DNA from: Rossellomorea sp. SC111
GTDB lineage: Bacteria; Bacillota; Bacilli; Bacillales; Bacillaceae_B
DNA: 64,000 nt
Assembly (NCBI RefSeq): GCF_024733565.1
Contig: NZ_JANIOC010000005.1
Location: 225,145-289,144, forward strand
Direction of reading: 5' to 3'
The translations under genes were made by a program, and so were the position numbers. The notes beneath the pieces were generated by a model. That model saw nothing but the letters and a program-made list of their open reading frames with translations, did no database searches and had not been told where the DNA came from. This document shows positions 34,596 to 43,652 of this stretch, piece by piece; positions within the stretch are counted from its first letter, which is position 1; each line of letters starts with the position of its first letter.

Positions 34596-35138
34596 ATGCT
34601 CAAAAGAAAATACGGAAACCGTGCTGATTGGAAGAGAGTAGAACAAAGGAAATACGCTCAAACCAACCTCAACACGAAGGAGTTCCAAGGGTATATCACT
34701 CTGTTGAACACAGTGAAAGTGAACCAACCAATCATCACCCGATATGGAAACAAAGAAATATGCATCGTTGATAACGGATATATGTGGCTTCAGCACTTTC
34801 CTATTGGGAAACATCATTCCGTCACCACCATGTTTAATGCAAGTGGAGAGATAGTTCAGTGGTACATAGATATATGCCTGGAAAATGGAGTGGAGGACGG
34901 TGTTCCGTGGATGGATGATCTCTACTTGGATATCGTGGTGCTCCCAACAGGTGAGATCTTTCTATTGGATGAGGATGAAATGGAAGAGGCATATAAAAAG
35001 GGATCTCTGCCTAAAATGAAATATGATATAGCAAGGAACGAAGTAAAAGAAATTATGAGACAGTTAGATAATGACGAGTTTAGATTAATGACACTGGCTA
35101 AAGAACATAAGAGAATGTTGGAGAACGAACTGAAGTAA
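34596..35138 (+). CDS. DUF402 family protein
   Basis: A 180-residue protein. RKYGNRADWKRV, YMWLQHFPIGKHHSVTTMFNASGEIVQWYIDIC and DDLYLDIVVLPTGEIFLLDEDEMEEA match DUF402 (FomD-like fold), a family that includes nucleoside di/triphosphatases and FomD nucleotidyl hydrolase. The acidic LDEDE cluster is the probable metal site. ATG 34596 is preceded by GGAGG with 7-base spacing. Likely co-transcribed with the PhnB-like gene. Confidence 0.78.
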   Translation: MLKRKYGNRADWKRVEQRKYAQTNLNTKEFQGYITLLNTVKVNQPIITRYGNKEICIVDNGYMWLQHFPIGKHHSVTTMFNASGEIVQWYIDICLENGVEDGVPWMDDLYLDIVVLPTGEIFLLDEDEMEEAYKKGSLPKMKYDIARNEVKEIMRQLDNDEFRLMTLAKEHKRMLENELK

Positions 35139-35148
35139 ACAGAGTAAA

Positions 35149-35182
35149 GGTGTCTGGCCCTCCGCACATTGAGCCAGACACC
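35149..35182. terminator. Hairpin between convergent DUF402 and APH genes
   Basis: GGTGTCTGGC (35149-35158) pairs with GCCAGACACC (35173-35182), 14-base loop. There is little T run on the plus strand, so this is a moderate call. Confidence 0.6.
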
Positions 35183-35191
35183 CGTCTTATA

Positions 35192-36175
35192 TTATAAATC
35201 CATACCAAACCACTTCGATTTATTCTTCATTGCCTCAGTTAACCTTCCTCTCAATCCTATTAACCATGCCGGTTCATGGTTCCACTGTTCTTCTGTTGAC
35301 CTCATAATACGTACATATCCGTATAAATCGGCAAACCTTCTGAAAACCGGCAGTAATGCCATCATATCATCCTCGATTTCAAATTCGGTTCGATATCCAT
35401 CCAGGAAGCATTCTTTTTTCTCTTGATACTTTTTAGGTGGAATACAATCTTGCAAACTATCAAGTGTCTGCTCAATGTCCATCACATACCAATGATACAT
35501 CGCATCGTCAAAATCAATGGCGTAACAAGATTGAGATTTTGCATCATAGAATACATTGTCGTATTCAAAATCATAATGAATCAATCCAAAATTGCTTTTT
35601 GAGTTAGGAATGGTCTCAAGATACTCTTGTAATAACTTTGTTTCCTTTAACGCTAATGTTTCATGAGGAAGATCCATCAGAATCGACTCAATGGAAGCGA
35701 GGACATCGCTAAAGGACCGCCGCTTGGATTGAACAGGATGGTACTCACTGGACAATCGATGGAGTTTCCCTAATGATTTTCCATAATTGAACATAATATG
35801 ATCATTCAGATCAGTCTCGCTAATCGGTACACCTGGTACCTGTTTGAACACGGTAGCATAGTACTCACCCCATGGTGTTTGAACTTCAACCAACTTCTCT
35901 CCTCTTTTTGATTCCACAGCTTCTAATACGCCATACCCCTTTGAACGAAGATAAGAAATAAAATCAAGTTCCGCGAGAAGATTTTCCCGGCACTTCTCTG
36001 ATGTTGGGGCAAATCTGAGAAACTGCGTCTTGCCATTGAATTGAAAAGAATAGGTAGCATTCGATGAGATCCTGTAGGTTGTGAAAAGGTCAGGTGATTG
36101 TCCACCAAATTCCCAATGTCCTAACAACATTTCAGCCAGGTCCTCATTGTTAAAAAGATATTTGATCTTCAACAT
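35192..36175 (-). CDS. APH-family phosphotransferase
   Basis: A 327-residue kinase-like protein. The catalytic loop is GLIHYDFEYDNVFYD (H-x-D-x4-N), and the metal-binding DFD is in CYAIDFDDAMYHW. An N-terminal lobe with AELDFISYLRSKGYGV precedes it. The family phosphorylates hydroxyls of small molecules (aminoglycosides, macrolides, homoserine, choline); the substrate here is unknown. ATG 36175 follows GAGGAG with long spacing. The gene stands alone. Confidence 0.82.
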   Translation of the reverse strand: MLKIKYLFNNEDLAEMLLGHWEFGGQSPDLFTTYRISSNATYSFQFNGKTQFLRFAPTSEKCRENLLAELDFISYLRSKGYGVLEAVESKRGEKLVEVQTPWGEYYATVFKQVPGVPISETDLNDHIMFNYGKSLGKLHRLSSEYHPVQSKRRSFSDVLASIESILMDLPHETLALKETKLLQEYLETIPNSKSNFGLIHYDFEYDNVFYDAKSQSCYAIDFDDAMYHWYVMDIEQTLDSLQDCIPPKKYQEKKECFLDGYRTEFEIEDDMMALLPVFRRFADLYGYVRIMRSTEEQWNHEPAWLIGLRGRLTEAMKNKSKWFGMDL

Positions 36176-36266
36176 AAAACAGTCAACTCCTCATCATTTC
36201 TTGAATTCATTTTGAAAAGAATAACTGGAGAAGACATTTGCTCCTAAAATACGAAAATATAAAAAA

Positions 36267-36294
36267 CCACAGGGTATATAAAATAACCCTGTGG
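36267..36294 (-). terminator. Intrinsic terminator of the minus-strand small RNA unit
   Basis: CCACAGGGT (36267-36275) pairs with ACCCTGTGG (36286-36294). On the minus strand six T follow directly. No annotated gene lies upstream of it on that strand except the small RNA unit. Confidence 0.7.
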
Positions 36295-36346
36295 CTTAAA
36301 ATTTCGTTTTTCCTAATAAGCAGATGTTGCCGTACTCATTCTATTT

Positions 36347-36418
36347 TCACATGGTATCCGTATGAGTGAGAAGGCAGTACATATCAATCTCCAAGGTTAT
36401 CTTCATGAAATTAGTCAT
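36347..36418 (-). CDS. 23-codon small ORF inside the candidate small RNA
   Basis: ATG 36418 opens MTNFMKITLE and ends THTDTM at 36347. AAGGGAG lies 12 bases upstream, rather far. It has no membrane segment. It may be translated, or the RNA may act by itself. Confidence 0.3.
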   Translation of the reverse strand: MTNFMKITLEIDMYCLLTHTDTM

Positions 36419-36453
36419 TGCACCATCTCACTCCCTTCGTAAGTAATATGAAA

Positions 36454-36483
36454 ATTATACCATTTTAAGGATTAAGAATTCAA
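36454..36483 (-). promoter_or_regulatory. Sigma-A-type promoter of the small RNA unit
   Basis: On the minus strand TTGAAT (36483-36478), 18-base spacer, perfect TATAAT (36459-36454). Confidence 0.55.
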
Positions 36484-36550
36484 GGGATTTCGAATGTGAG
36501 AGTCTAAGGTATAATTAGTGATAAATAAAATGAAAGCGAGTGGATGATGT

Positions 36551-36973
36551 ATGAATAATATCTCTCAAATGAAAATTCAAAAGCCGGCACATGAAATTTT
36601 CGAGGCATTTGTTGATCCTGAAAAGATAGGGGGCTTCTGGTTCTCATCAAGCTCTGAAAGATGGGAGGAAGGAAAGACTGTTACGTTGAGATATGAAGAG
36701 TATGACGCACAAGGCGATATTCACATATTGGAAATTGAAGATCAAAAGAAGATTGTCTTCGAGTGGGCAGGAAACCATAAAGTAACCATAACCTTTAGTC
36801 AAGAAGAAAAAGGCAGCACAATCGTAGGAGTTACAGAAGAAGGGTTCGATGAGAACAGTGAAAATTTTATCAGCCAGTTAGTAGACAATAAAGAAGGCTG
36901 GGTATATATGCTAACATGCTTGAAGGGGTACATGGAGTATGGTGTCAATCTTAGAGCATCGCTTGTTAAATAA
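36551..36973 (+). CDS. SRPBCC/AHSA1-family protein
   Basis: A 140-residue START-like protein. It opens with KIQKPAHEIFEAFVDPEKIGGFWFSSSSERWEEGKTV, followed by VFEWAGNHKVTITF and a C-terminal helix GWVYMLTCLKGYMEYG, the usual AHSA1 pattern. These bind hydrophobic ligands or act as Hsp90 co-chaperone-like domains; the ligand is unknown. AAAGCGAGTGG precedes ATG 36551. Terminator at 37048-37078. Confidence 0.82.
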   Translation: MNNISQMKIQKPAHEIFEAFVDPEKIGGFWFSSSSERWEEGKTVTLRYEEYDAQGDIHILEIEDQKKIVFEWAGNHKVTITFSQEEKGSTIVGVTEEGFDENSENFISQLVDNKEGWVYMLTCLKGYMEYGVNLRASLVK

Positions 36974-37047
36974 GGTGAAGAGTAAATCTGAATGATTGCT
37001 TATTTGTAAGTGGCAATATGAATTTGGTAAAAGTAAATGAATCTAAA

Positions 37048-37078
37048 AAAAGCTCAGAGCAAATACCTCTGAGCTTTT
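37048..37078 (+). terminator. Terminator after the AHSA1 gene
   Basis: AAAAGCTCAGAG (37048-37059) pairs with CTCTGAGCTTTT (37067-37078). Confidence 0.8.
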
Positions 37079-37161
37079 ATCATATTTATTTGTTTCATAT
37101 GTTGTTCTTCACACATCAAACTTCTCTTCCTACTTCTATTATACCACGCTAAAAAAATTCA

Positions 37162-37190
37162 TTACAGACTGTTTCTTCCACTGGCATACT
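37162..37190 (+). promoter_or_regulatory. Candidate promoter of rph
   Basis: TTACAG (37162-37167), 17-base spacer, CATACT (37185-37190) with TGG before the -10. A start near 37197 would leave a leader of about 35 bases. Confidence 0.45.
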
Positions 37191-37231
37191 GCTAAAATCA
37201 AATAACATTGATGGATAGGGGGAGTTGCAAT

Positions 37232-39820
37232 ATGGATTCATTGGTTCTCAGCTTTCATGAAATGGAACAATCGGAGCTTTCGCTTGTGGGTGGAAAAGGG
37301 TTGAACCTGGGGCTTTTATCAACGATTCAAGGAATTCAGGTGCCGGAAGGATTCAGTGTGACGACGGTTGGGTTTCAGAGAGCGGTTGAACAGATTGAGA
37401 TGTATCATACATTGCTGGCGAGGTTATCCAAGCTCAACCCCGAAGACCGGAATCAAATCGGGGAAGTCAGCAAGGGGATACGGGATGTCCTCCTGAATGT
37501 AACGATTCCTACCGATGTAGTGGAAGCTGTTACTCACTATCACTCTCGGTTTGGAGAGGAACATGCCTATGCCGTGCGTTCAAGTGCAACGGCGGAAGAT
37601 TTGCCTCTTGCCTCTTTTGCCGGGCAGCAGGATTCGTACCTTCATATTATCGGCAAGGATTCTATCCTGAAGCATATCCGCAAGTGCTGGGCATCCCTTT
37701 TCACGGATCGGGCTGTCATATACCGCATGCAGAACGGATTTGATCATAGTCAAGTTCACCTTTCCGTTATCGTTCAGAGGATGGTCTCCCCGCAAGTTTC
37801 AGGGATTCTCTTTACGGCTGACCCCGTGAGTTCCAATCGGAAAGTATTGTCTATCGACGCAGGCTTTGGTCTAGGGGAAGCCTTGGTTTCCGGTATGGTT
37901 TCACCAGATTCCTATCAAGTTAAGGACGGCATGATCATAGATAAGAGGATTGAAACGAAGAAATTGGCTATCTATGGGGTGGACGGTGGGGGAACAGTGA
38001 TGCAGCCTATTCCTCCGGATCAGCAGAAGGAAGAGGCCCTCACGGATGAACAGGTTTTACGGCTTTCCCGAATCGGCAGGAAGATCGAAGCCCATTTTGA
38101 CTGTCCTCAAGATATTGAATGGTGCTTGGAGGATGACAGCTTCTACATTGTCCAAAGCCGGCCGATTACGACACTATACCCGATCCCGGAAGCGATTGAT
38201 GGGGAGAATCGGGTGTATCTATCCGTCGGCCATCAGCAAATGATGACGGACGCGATGAAGCCCCTCGGGTTGTCATTCTTCTTGTTAACGACCCCTGCAC
38301 CGATGAAAGTCGCCGGTGGAAGATTGTTCGTGGATTGCACACCCCGGTTGGCATCCCCTGCCAGCAGACAGTCATTCATCGAATTAATGGGCAAATCCGA
38401 ACCACTTATTAAAGACGCTCTCACAACGATTGTAGAGCGGCAGGGGTTCATCAAAACTGTAGAGGATGAAGCTATGCCTGCTCCAAGGAAAGGTGGAGTG
38501 GATCCAATCGACCCCGATCCTGCCATCGTTGCTGAATTAATGGAGAAAAGTGAGTCCTCGATTGAACAGTTGAAAAGAACCATCCATGCGAAAACGGGAT
38601 CCGAGTTAATCGATTTCATCTTAGAAGATATGAAGGAATTAAAGAGGATTCTATTTGATCCCGAGAGTTCTCAGGTGATTATGGCTGCGATGGATGCTTT
38701 ATTCTGGATCAATGACCATATGTACGAGTGGTTGGGAGAAAAAAATGTGGCAGATACCTTGTCTCAATCGGTACCGAATAACATCACTTCTGAAATGGGC
38801 TTGGCATTGATGGACGTAGCCGATGTGATACGTCCACACCAAGCGGTAATTGATTATTTGCGCCAAGAAAAAGACGACAATTTCCTGGATGAATTGGTGA
38901 AAGTCGAGGGTGGACAGGAAGCCCGGAACGCCATCAAAGGCTTTCTCACCAAATACGGAATGAGATGCAGCGGAGAAATTGATATTTCGAGAGTACGTTG
39001 GAGTGAAAAGCCAACAACCATTGTCCCGATGATTCTCAGTAACATCGAACAGTTCGAGCCGCAGGAAAGCAAGCGTAAATTTGAAAAAGGGCGGCTGGAA
39101 GCGTTAGAAAAAGAACGAGAATTACTGGATAGATTAAGCTCATTACCAGATGGCGAACAAAAGGTAAAAGAGACGAAAAGAAGGATCGAGATCATCCGGC
39201 ATTTCACCGGTTACCGGGAATATCCGAAATACGGCATGATTCAGCGCTACTTCGCTTATAAGCAGGCATTATTAAAAGAAGCTGAACGGCTTGTCGAACA
39301 AAATATTCTTCAAGAAAAAGAGGACATTTTTTACCTTGCATTTGATGAATTGCAGGACTTAGTGAGAGCTCATGAACCGGAAGACGATCTCATCTGTAAG
39401 CGAAAAGAAGAGTTCAACTTTTATGAAAAACTAACGCCGCCACGCGTGATCACGTCGGACGGGGAAATCATTACCGGTGAATACAAGCGGGAAGATCTTC
39501 CGGCAGCAGCCCTTGCCGGCCTGGCTGTTTCATCAGGTGTAATAGAGGGGCGGGCACGTGTGATTGTCAACATGGAGGATGCGAATCTGGAAGAAGGAGA
39601 TATATTGGTCACCGCGTATACCGACCCAAGCTGGACGCCATTATTTGTCTCAATCAAAGGCTTAGTCACCGAAGTGGGCGGATTGATGACCCATGGAGCG
39701 GTGATTGCACGGGAGTATGGTCTGCCGGCTGTCGTGGGCGTTGAACGTGCTACCGAGAGGATACGGGATGGGCAAAGGATCAGGGTGCATGGGACAGAAG
39801 GGTATGTTGAAATATTGTAA
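37232..39820 (+). CDS. rph: Rifampicin phosphotransferase (PEP-synthase-like)
   Basis: An 862-residue three-domain enzyme. An ATP-grasp domain (about 1-310: GGKGLNLG, AVRSSATAEDLP, DIEWCLEDD) is followed by a rifampicin-binding insert (about 320-750) and a swivelling His domain. The His domain has GGLMTHGAVIAREYGLPAVVGV with phospho-carrier His821. The His motif and size match RPH, not PEP synthase, which carries a different CHAA context. RPH converts rifampicin and ATP to phosphorylated, inactive rifampicin, AMP and phosphate. ATG 37232 follows AGGGGGAG. Monocistronic with terminator at 39841. Confidence 0.87.
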   Translation: MDSLVLSFHEMEQSELSLVGGKGLNLGLLSTIQGIQVPEGFSVTTVGFQRAVEQIEMYHTLLARLSKLNPEDRNQIGEVSKGIRDVLLNVTIPTDVVEAVTHYHSRFGEEHAYAVRSSATAEDLPLASFAGQQDSYLHIIGKDSILKHIRKCWASLFTDRAVIYRMQNGFDHSQVHLSVIVQRMVSPQVSGILFTADPVSSNRKVLSIDAGFGLGEALVSGMVSPDSYQVKDGMIIDKRIETKKLAIYGVDGGGTVMQPIPPDQQKEEALTDEQVLRLSRIGRKIEAHFDCPQDIEWCLEDDSFYIVQSRPITTLYPIPEAIDGENRVYLSVGHQQMMTDAMKPLGLSFFLLTTPAPMKVAGGRLFVDCTPRLASPASRQSFIELMGKSEPLIKDALTTIVERQGFIKTVEDEAMPAPRKGGVDPIDPDPAIVAELMEKSESSIEQLKRTIHAKTGSELIDFILEDMKELKRILFDPESSQVIMAAMDALFWINDHMYEWLGEKNVADTLSQSVPNNITSEMGLALMDVADVIRPHQAVIDYLRQEKDDNFLDELVKVEGGQEARNAIKGFLTKYGMRCSGEIDISRVRWSEKPTTIVPMILSNIEQFEPQESKRKFEKGRLEALEKERELLDRLSSLPDGEQKVKETKRRIEIIRHFTGYREYPKYGMIQRYFAYKQALLKEAERLVEQNILQEKEDIFYLAFDELQDLVRAHEPEDDLICKRKEEFNFYEKLTPPRVITSDGEIITGEYKREDLPAAALAGLAVSSGVIEGRARVIVNMEDANLEEGDILVTAYTDPSWTPLFVSIKGLVTEVGGLMTHGAVIAREYGLPAVVGVERATERIRDGQRIRVHGTEGYVEIL

Positions 39821-39840
39821 TAATGATTGAAAATCTAACA

Positions 39841-39872
39841 GGCGTAATTCCTTAACTGGATTACGCCTTTCA
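39841..39872 (+). terminator. Terminator after rph
   Basis: GGCGTAATTCC (39841-39851) pairs with GGATTACGCC (39858-39867, one bulge), then TTTCATT. Confidence 0.7.
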
Positions 39873-39948
39873 TTATTGGAAATGGTAAACTGATTAAGAG
39901 TATTACTTTCATAGTTTTAATAGAAGTGATGATAGGGATGGGAAACGA

Positions 39949-40926
39949 ATGAAAAAAATAAAAAAAGGTTTGAAAGGTACGATCCTGTTTATCCTATTGT
40001 TATCGATTTTTGTTTATCTTAACAATAGTTCTCTGTTTACAAAGGAAAGAGAAGGAGATCCGTTGCTTCTGGCACATCGGGGATTGGCTCAGACTTTTCC
40101 AATGGAGGACATAACAGGGGAAACGTGTACGGCTGAAATCATCAATGAGCCTGAGCATCCATACTTGGAAAACACGATTCCTTCCATGGAAGCCGCATTC
40201 AAGGCAGGAGCAGATCTAGTCGAGATTGATATCCAGCCTACGAAAGATGGAGAGTTTGCCATTTTCCATGATTGGACCCTGGAGTGCAGAACAGATGGCA
40301 CTGGGAAGACGAGAGATCAGACGATGGAAGAGCTTAGAAAGTTAGATATAGGATATGGTTATACAGCTGACAATGGAGAGACGCATCCTTTCCGTGGGAA
40401 AGGGGTAGGACAAATGCCTACCTTAAACGAAGTATTAACGCACTTTCCAACGAAGGAATTCCTCATCCATATTAAGAGTAATGACCCTGTTGAAGGCAAA
40501 CAATTGGCTGAGTACCTTTCTAAATACTCAGAGAAACGTATGGATGATTTATCCGTATACGGCGGGGATGAACCAATTCAAAGTGTAAAAAAGGCTTTAC
40601 CCGATCTGCGAGTAATGTCAAAGGAAACACTAAAAAGCTGTCTCCTATCATACGAAGCATTAAGTTGGACCAGTTACATACCCGACGCTTGTAAAAATAC
40701 GCAACTTCATATACCAGAAAAATACGCTTCGTATCTTTGGGGATTTCCTACTAAGTTCGTAAATAGAATGGAAGACGTCCATACAAGGGTGATTCTTGTT
40801 GCCGGAGACGGTAATTGGTCAGAAGGATTTGATGAAGAGTCAGATCTTGAGCGTGTACCAAAGGGGTATAAAGGTTGGATTTGGACAAATAGAATTGATC
40901 GGATCGCTCCTATAATAAACAAATAG
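39949..40926 (+). CDS. Membrane-anchored or secreted glycerophosphodiester phosphodiesterase family protein
   Basis: A 325-residue protein. The N-terminal helix (KGTILFILLLSIFVYL, about 10-25) exports or anchors it. The GDPD catalytic set follows: AHRG (His43), ENT, EIDIQPTKDGEFAIFHD with the metal-binding E-x-D and second His. It resembles GlpQ/UgpQ TIM barrels, although the later part is divergent. It likely cleaves glycerophosphodiesters or lipoteichoic-acid-like polymers outside the cell. ATG 39949 follows GGGATGGG, weak. Shared terminator at 40976. Confidence 0.78.
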   Translation: MKKIKKGLKGTILFILLLSIFVYLNNSSLFTKEREGDPLLLAHRGLAQTFPMEDITGETCTAEIINEPEHPYLENTIPSMEAAFKAGADLVEIDIQPTKDGEFAIFHDWTLECRTDGTGKTRDQTMEELRKLDIGYGYTADNGETHPFRGKGVGQMPTLNEVLTHFPTKEFLIHIKSNDPVEGKQLAEYLSKYSEKRMDDLSVYGGDEPIQSVKKALPDLRVMSKETLKSCLLSYEALSWTSYIPDACKNTQLHIPEKYASYLWGFPTKFVNRMEDVHTRVILVAGDGNWSEGFDEESDLERVPKGYKGWIWTNRIDRIAPIINK

Positions 40927-40975
40927 GATGTTCCTGAAATTTTAATCATCAACAGAGGTACTTAGATTCCACAAT

Positions 40976-41014
40976 AAGAGGGACGGACCTTGCGTTTCAA
41001 GGTCCGTCCCTCTT
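40976..41014. terminator. Strong bidirectional terminator, GDPD gene and pyruvate oxidase
   Basis: A 16-bp stem (40976-40991 with 40999-41014), loop of 7, AA/TT flanks on both sides. It serves the two convergent genes. Confidence 0.85.
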
Positions 41015-41017
41015 CTT

Positions 41018-42718
41018 TTACAACGGTGGAAGGTCAAATTTTCCTTCTTCGAATAGTTGTTTGAGCATGTGTTTGGTGTAGCCGGCGGCTTGGGAGAACT
41101 GGATTTTGGCCGGCATCGGTGCTTCGTCGGCGTCGACTACGACGTCGATGATGCACGGTTTCTTTTGTTGGATTGCCTTTTGGAGTGAAGGCAGGATGTC
41201 CTCGGGGCGTTCTACCCGGTATCCGACTCCACCGCAGGCTTCGGCGTATTTGGCGAAGTCCGGGTTCTGCAGGTTCGTGCCGAATTCGATATTCCCCATC
41301 ACTTCCTGCTCGAACTTGATCATGGCGATTTTATGATTGTTTAGGATCACGACGATGATGGGTAAGTCATATTTGACTGCTGTGACAAAGTCCGCCATGG
41401 TCATGGCGAATCCTCCGTCCCCGCATATCGCGAACACCTGACGATCCGGATAGGCGATTTGACCGGCAATGGCACCAGGCAGACCGCAGCCGAGGGTGGC
41501 GAGCCAGCTAGAAATAACGAAAGACTGATTGGTGATCGGAAAATGCCTGGCCATCCACACCGTTACGTTTCCGACGTCCACGGACAGGATGGCGTCGTCG
41601 GACGCGACTTCCTTAAGGGCATGAATCAGTCGCTGCGGTTTGAGAGGGACCGATCCATCCTCTTCTTGTGATTCTAAGTTATCCCACCATTTGACCGTAC
41701 GCTCCTGATTTTTCTCCAGGAATGTTCGATCTTCTTTCCTTGAAATATGTTCGGTCAGCCACTTAAGGGAAGTGCCGGCATCTCCGGCAAGACCGACATC
41801 GACAGGGTAGCGCTTCCCGATTTGGGTAGGGTCGATATCAATATGAATCGTCTTGGCATTGTCAGGCAGAAATCCTGTGAAAGGAAACGAAGTCCCGATC
41901 ATCATGAGCATATCGGCTTCCTGCATCGCTTCATACGAAGGCTTTGTCCCGATCAGGCCAAGACCTCCCAAGCAGTACGGATGCTTATCGGGGATGACCC
42001 CTTTACCAGGGAGGGTCAACACGATGGGAGCTCCGACCTTTTCAGCAAAGGATAATAAAGTCTCCCGATGACCATGTACACCTTTACCTGCTAGGATGAT
42101 CGGTCGTTCCGCACCCTCAATGATTTCCTTCGCTCTCAGTAAATCCTCTGTGAGAGGTGAAATGTCTTGTTTCACTGAAAAATTCGCCGTAACACGAGCT
42201 TCTTTTCCGACTTCAAAACGAGGGATGTCATCAGGAATTGTCAGAACAGCTACCCCTTTTTTCGCATAGGCAGTCCGAATCGCCTGATTGACGACGGCAG
42301 GGAGCTGGTCGGCAGACATGATGCGCTGATTATACACGGCAACATCGTCGAACATCCGCTCAAGATTCACTTCTTGGAAGGAATCGGTCCCGAGAAGATC
42401 TGTTTCCACTTGCCCTGTAATCGCTAATACAGGGGCTTTATCAAGCTTTGCATCATACAAGCCGTTCAGGAGATGAATTGCCCCTGGACCTGCAATCGCC
42501 GTGCACACACCAAGTTTTCCCGTTAATTTCGCATATGCGGCAGCGGCCAGTGCCCCTGCTTCCTCATGTCTGACTTGAATGAACTTGATTTTGTCCTGTC
42601 GTTTCCGAAGTGGTTCTATAATGGAATTAATGGAGTCCCCGGGCATCCCGTAAATATGGTCGACTCCCCATTCAATCAAAAGATCAATCAATTTTTCACC
42701 AGCGTTTTGTTTGAACAT
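41018..42718 (-). CDS. ydaP: Thiamine-diphosphate-dependent pyruvate oxidase (YdaP-like)
   Basis: A 566-residue enzyme of the POX/acetolactate synthase family. The N-terminal PYR domain has the catalytic Glu in RHEEAGALAAAAYA (residue 52 or 53). A central FAD/nucleotide domain is followed by the C-terminal PP domain with the ThDP motif GDGGFAMTMADF ... ILNN. It should decarboxylate pyruvate to acetate or acetyl phosphate. Size and sequence fit YdaP of B. subtilis, a general-stress enzyme; I found no clear SigB promoter upstream. ATG 42718 follows GAGAGGAG. Confidence 0.85.
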   Translation of the reverse strand: MFKQNAGEKLIDLLIEWGVDHIYGMPGDSINSIIEPLRKRQDKIKFIQVRHEEAGALAAAAYAKLTGKLGVCTAIAGPGAIHLLNGLYDAKLDKAPVLAITGQVETDLLGTDSFQEVNLERMFDDVAVYNQRIMSADQLPAVVNQAIRTAYAKKGVAVLTIPDDIPRFEVGKEARVTANFSVKQDISPLTEDLLRAKEIIEGAERPIILAGKGVHGHRETLLSFAEKVGAPIVLTLPGKGVIPDKHPYCLGGLGLIGTKPSYEAMQEADMLMMIGTSFPFTGFLPDNAKTIHIDIDPTQIGKRYPVDVGLAGDAGTSLKWLTEHISRKEDRTFLEKNQERTVKWWDNLESQEEDGSVPLKPQRLIHALKEVASDDAILSVDVGNVTVWMARHFPITNQSFVISSWLATLGCGLPGAIAGQIAYPDRQVFAICGDGGFAMTMADFVTAVKYDLPIIVVILNNHKIAMIKFEQEVMGNIEFGTNLQNPDFAKYAEACGGVGYRVERPEDILPSLQKAIQQKKPCIIDVVVDADEAPMPAKIQFSQAAGYTKHMLKQLFEEGKFDLPPL

Positions 42719-42833
42719 TACATCGTCTCCTCTCGAAATTGGTTATTCCTATTTTGGTACAATACTTCCTAAATTACTCAATATTTCTATTCCGAGATGC
42801 ACATACTGAAAAAAACGACCTGGAGTGATGAAA

Positions 42834-43601
42834 ATGAAGAAGCTTGTGTTCCTTCGACACGGCGAGAGCCTCTACAATCTTGAAAATCGGTTCACCGGTT
42901 GGACGGATGTCGATTTAACCGATGACGGCTATAAAGAAGCAAGGAAAGCAGGGGCCGTCCTGAAGAAACACGGGTTCCTATTTGATGTTGCCCATACATC
43001 GGTCTTGAAAAGGGCGGTCCGGACGCTATGGATCGCTCTGCACGAAATGGACCTGGTCTGGATCCCTGTGTATAAATCGTGGAGGTTAAATGAGCGGCAT
43101 TACGGTGGTCTGCAGGGACTGGATAAAGATGAAGTGACGGAGCAATTCGGGGAAGATCAGGTCCATGAATGGAGGCGGTCTGCCGATGTCCGGCCACCGG
43201 CGATTTCAGAAGAGGGGCATCGCGGCAACCTGTCCGATCCGAAATACGCCACTGTTGGCAAGGAGGATATGCCATTATCAGAAAGTCTCCTTGATACGGA
43301 AAAAAGGGCACTCGTCTATTGGCATGAGGTGATTGTCCCGAGCATCCGGGACAATAAACGTGTCATCATCTCCGCACACGGAAACACGCTCCGGGCACTC
43401 GTGAAATTCCTTGACCATATCCCGGATGACGGGGTTGTCAGTCTCAACATACCTAATGGCATCCCCCTCGTGTATGAACTGGATGACGACTTGAAACCCA
43501 TCAGGCATTATTATTTGGACGACGAGGGAGAGGTTCCTCATGATCGAATTCCGCGGCATATGGATATAGAGGATAGGGAGAATTGGGATTGGATGGGGTG
43601 A
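42834..43601 (+). CDS. gpmA: 2,3-bisphosphoglycerate-dependent phosphoglycerate mutase
   Basis: A 255-residue enzyme. RHGESLYN (catalytic His9), [24 protein letters not shown] and [10 protein letters not shown] are the classic dPGM signatures. It interconverts 3- and 2-phosphoglycerate through a phospho-His. Bacilli usually rely on the cofactor-independent GpmI in the glycolytic operon, so this is probably an accessory isozyme. ATG 42834 is 8 bases from TGGAG; ATG 42828 is closer. Terminator at 43611. Confidence 0.87.
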   Translation: MKKLVFLRHGESLYNLENRFTGWTDVDLTDDGYKEARKAGAVLKKHGFLFDVAHTSVLKRAVRTLWIALHEMDLVWIPVYKSWRLNERHYGGLQGLDKDEVTEQFGEDQVHEWRRSADVRPPAISEEGHRGNLSDPKYATVGKEDMPLSESLLDTEKRALVYWHEVIVPSIRDNKRVIISAHGNTLRALVKFLDHIPDDGVVSLNIPNGIPLVYELDDDLKPIRHYYLDDEGEVPHDRIPRHMDIEDRENWDWMG

Positions 43602-43610
43602 GGGCAAGGG

Positions 43611-43637
43611 AAAAGGACCACGTTGAATGGTCCTTTT
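43611..43637. terminator. Bidirectional terminator between gpmA and the hydrolase
   Basis: AAAAGGACCA (43611-43620) pairs with TGGTCCTTTT (43628-43637), loop CGTTGAA. Confidence 0.8.
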
Positions 43638-43652
43638 CTAATTATGCAATAT

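Larger units (their letters stand above)
36255..36447 (-). ncRNA. Candidate small structured RNA or small-peptide transcript
   Basis: A complete short transcription unit on the minus strand, in a gap with no other gene. A promoter (36454-36483) would start RNA near 36447. An intrinsic terminator (stem 36267-36275 with 36286-36294, then TTTTTTATATTTT on the minus strand) would end it near 36255, giving about 190 nt. Inside, ACTCAT/ATGAGT flanked by TGCC/GGCA can form a long hairpin. A 23-codon ORF lies at 36347-36418. I do not recognise a known RNA family. Confidence 0.45.

Noticed and set aside
42719..42830. SigB promoter before the pyruvate oxidase gene
   Set aside because: YdaP is SigB-controlled in B. 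subtilis, but no GTTT/GGGTA pair with 12-16 base spacing is present on the minus strand here.
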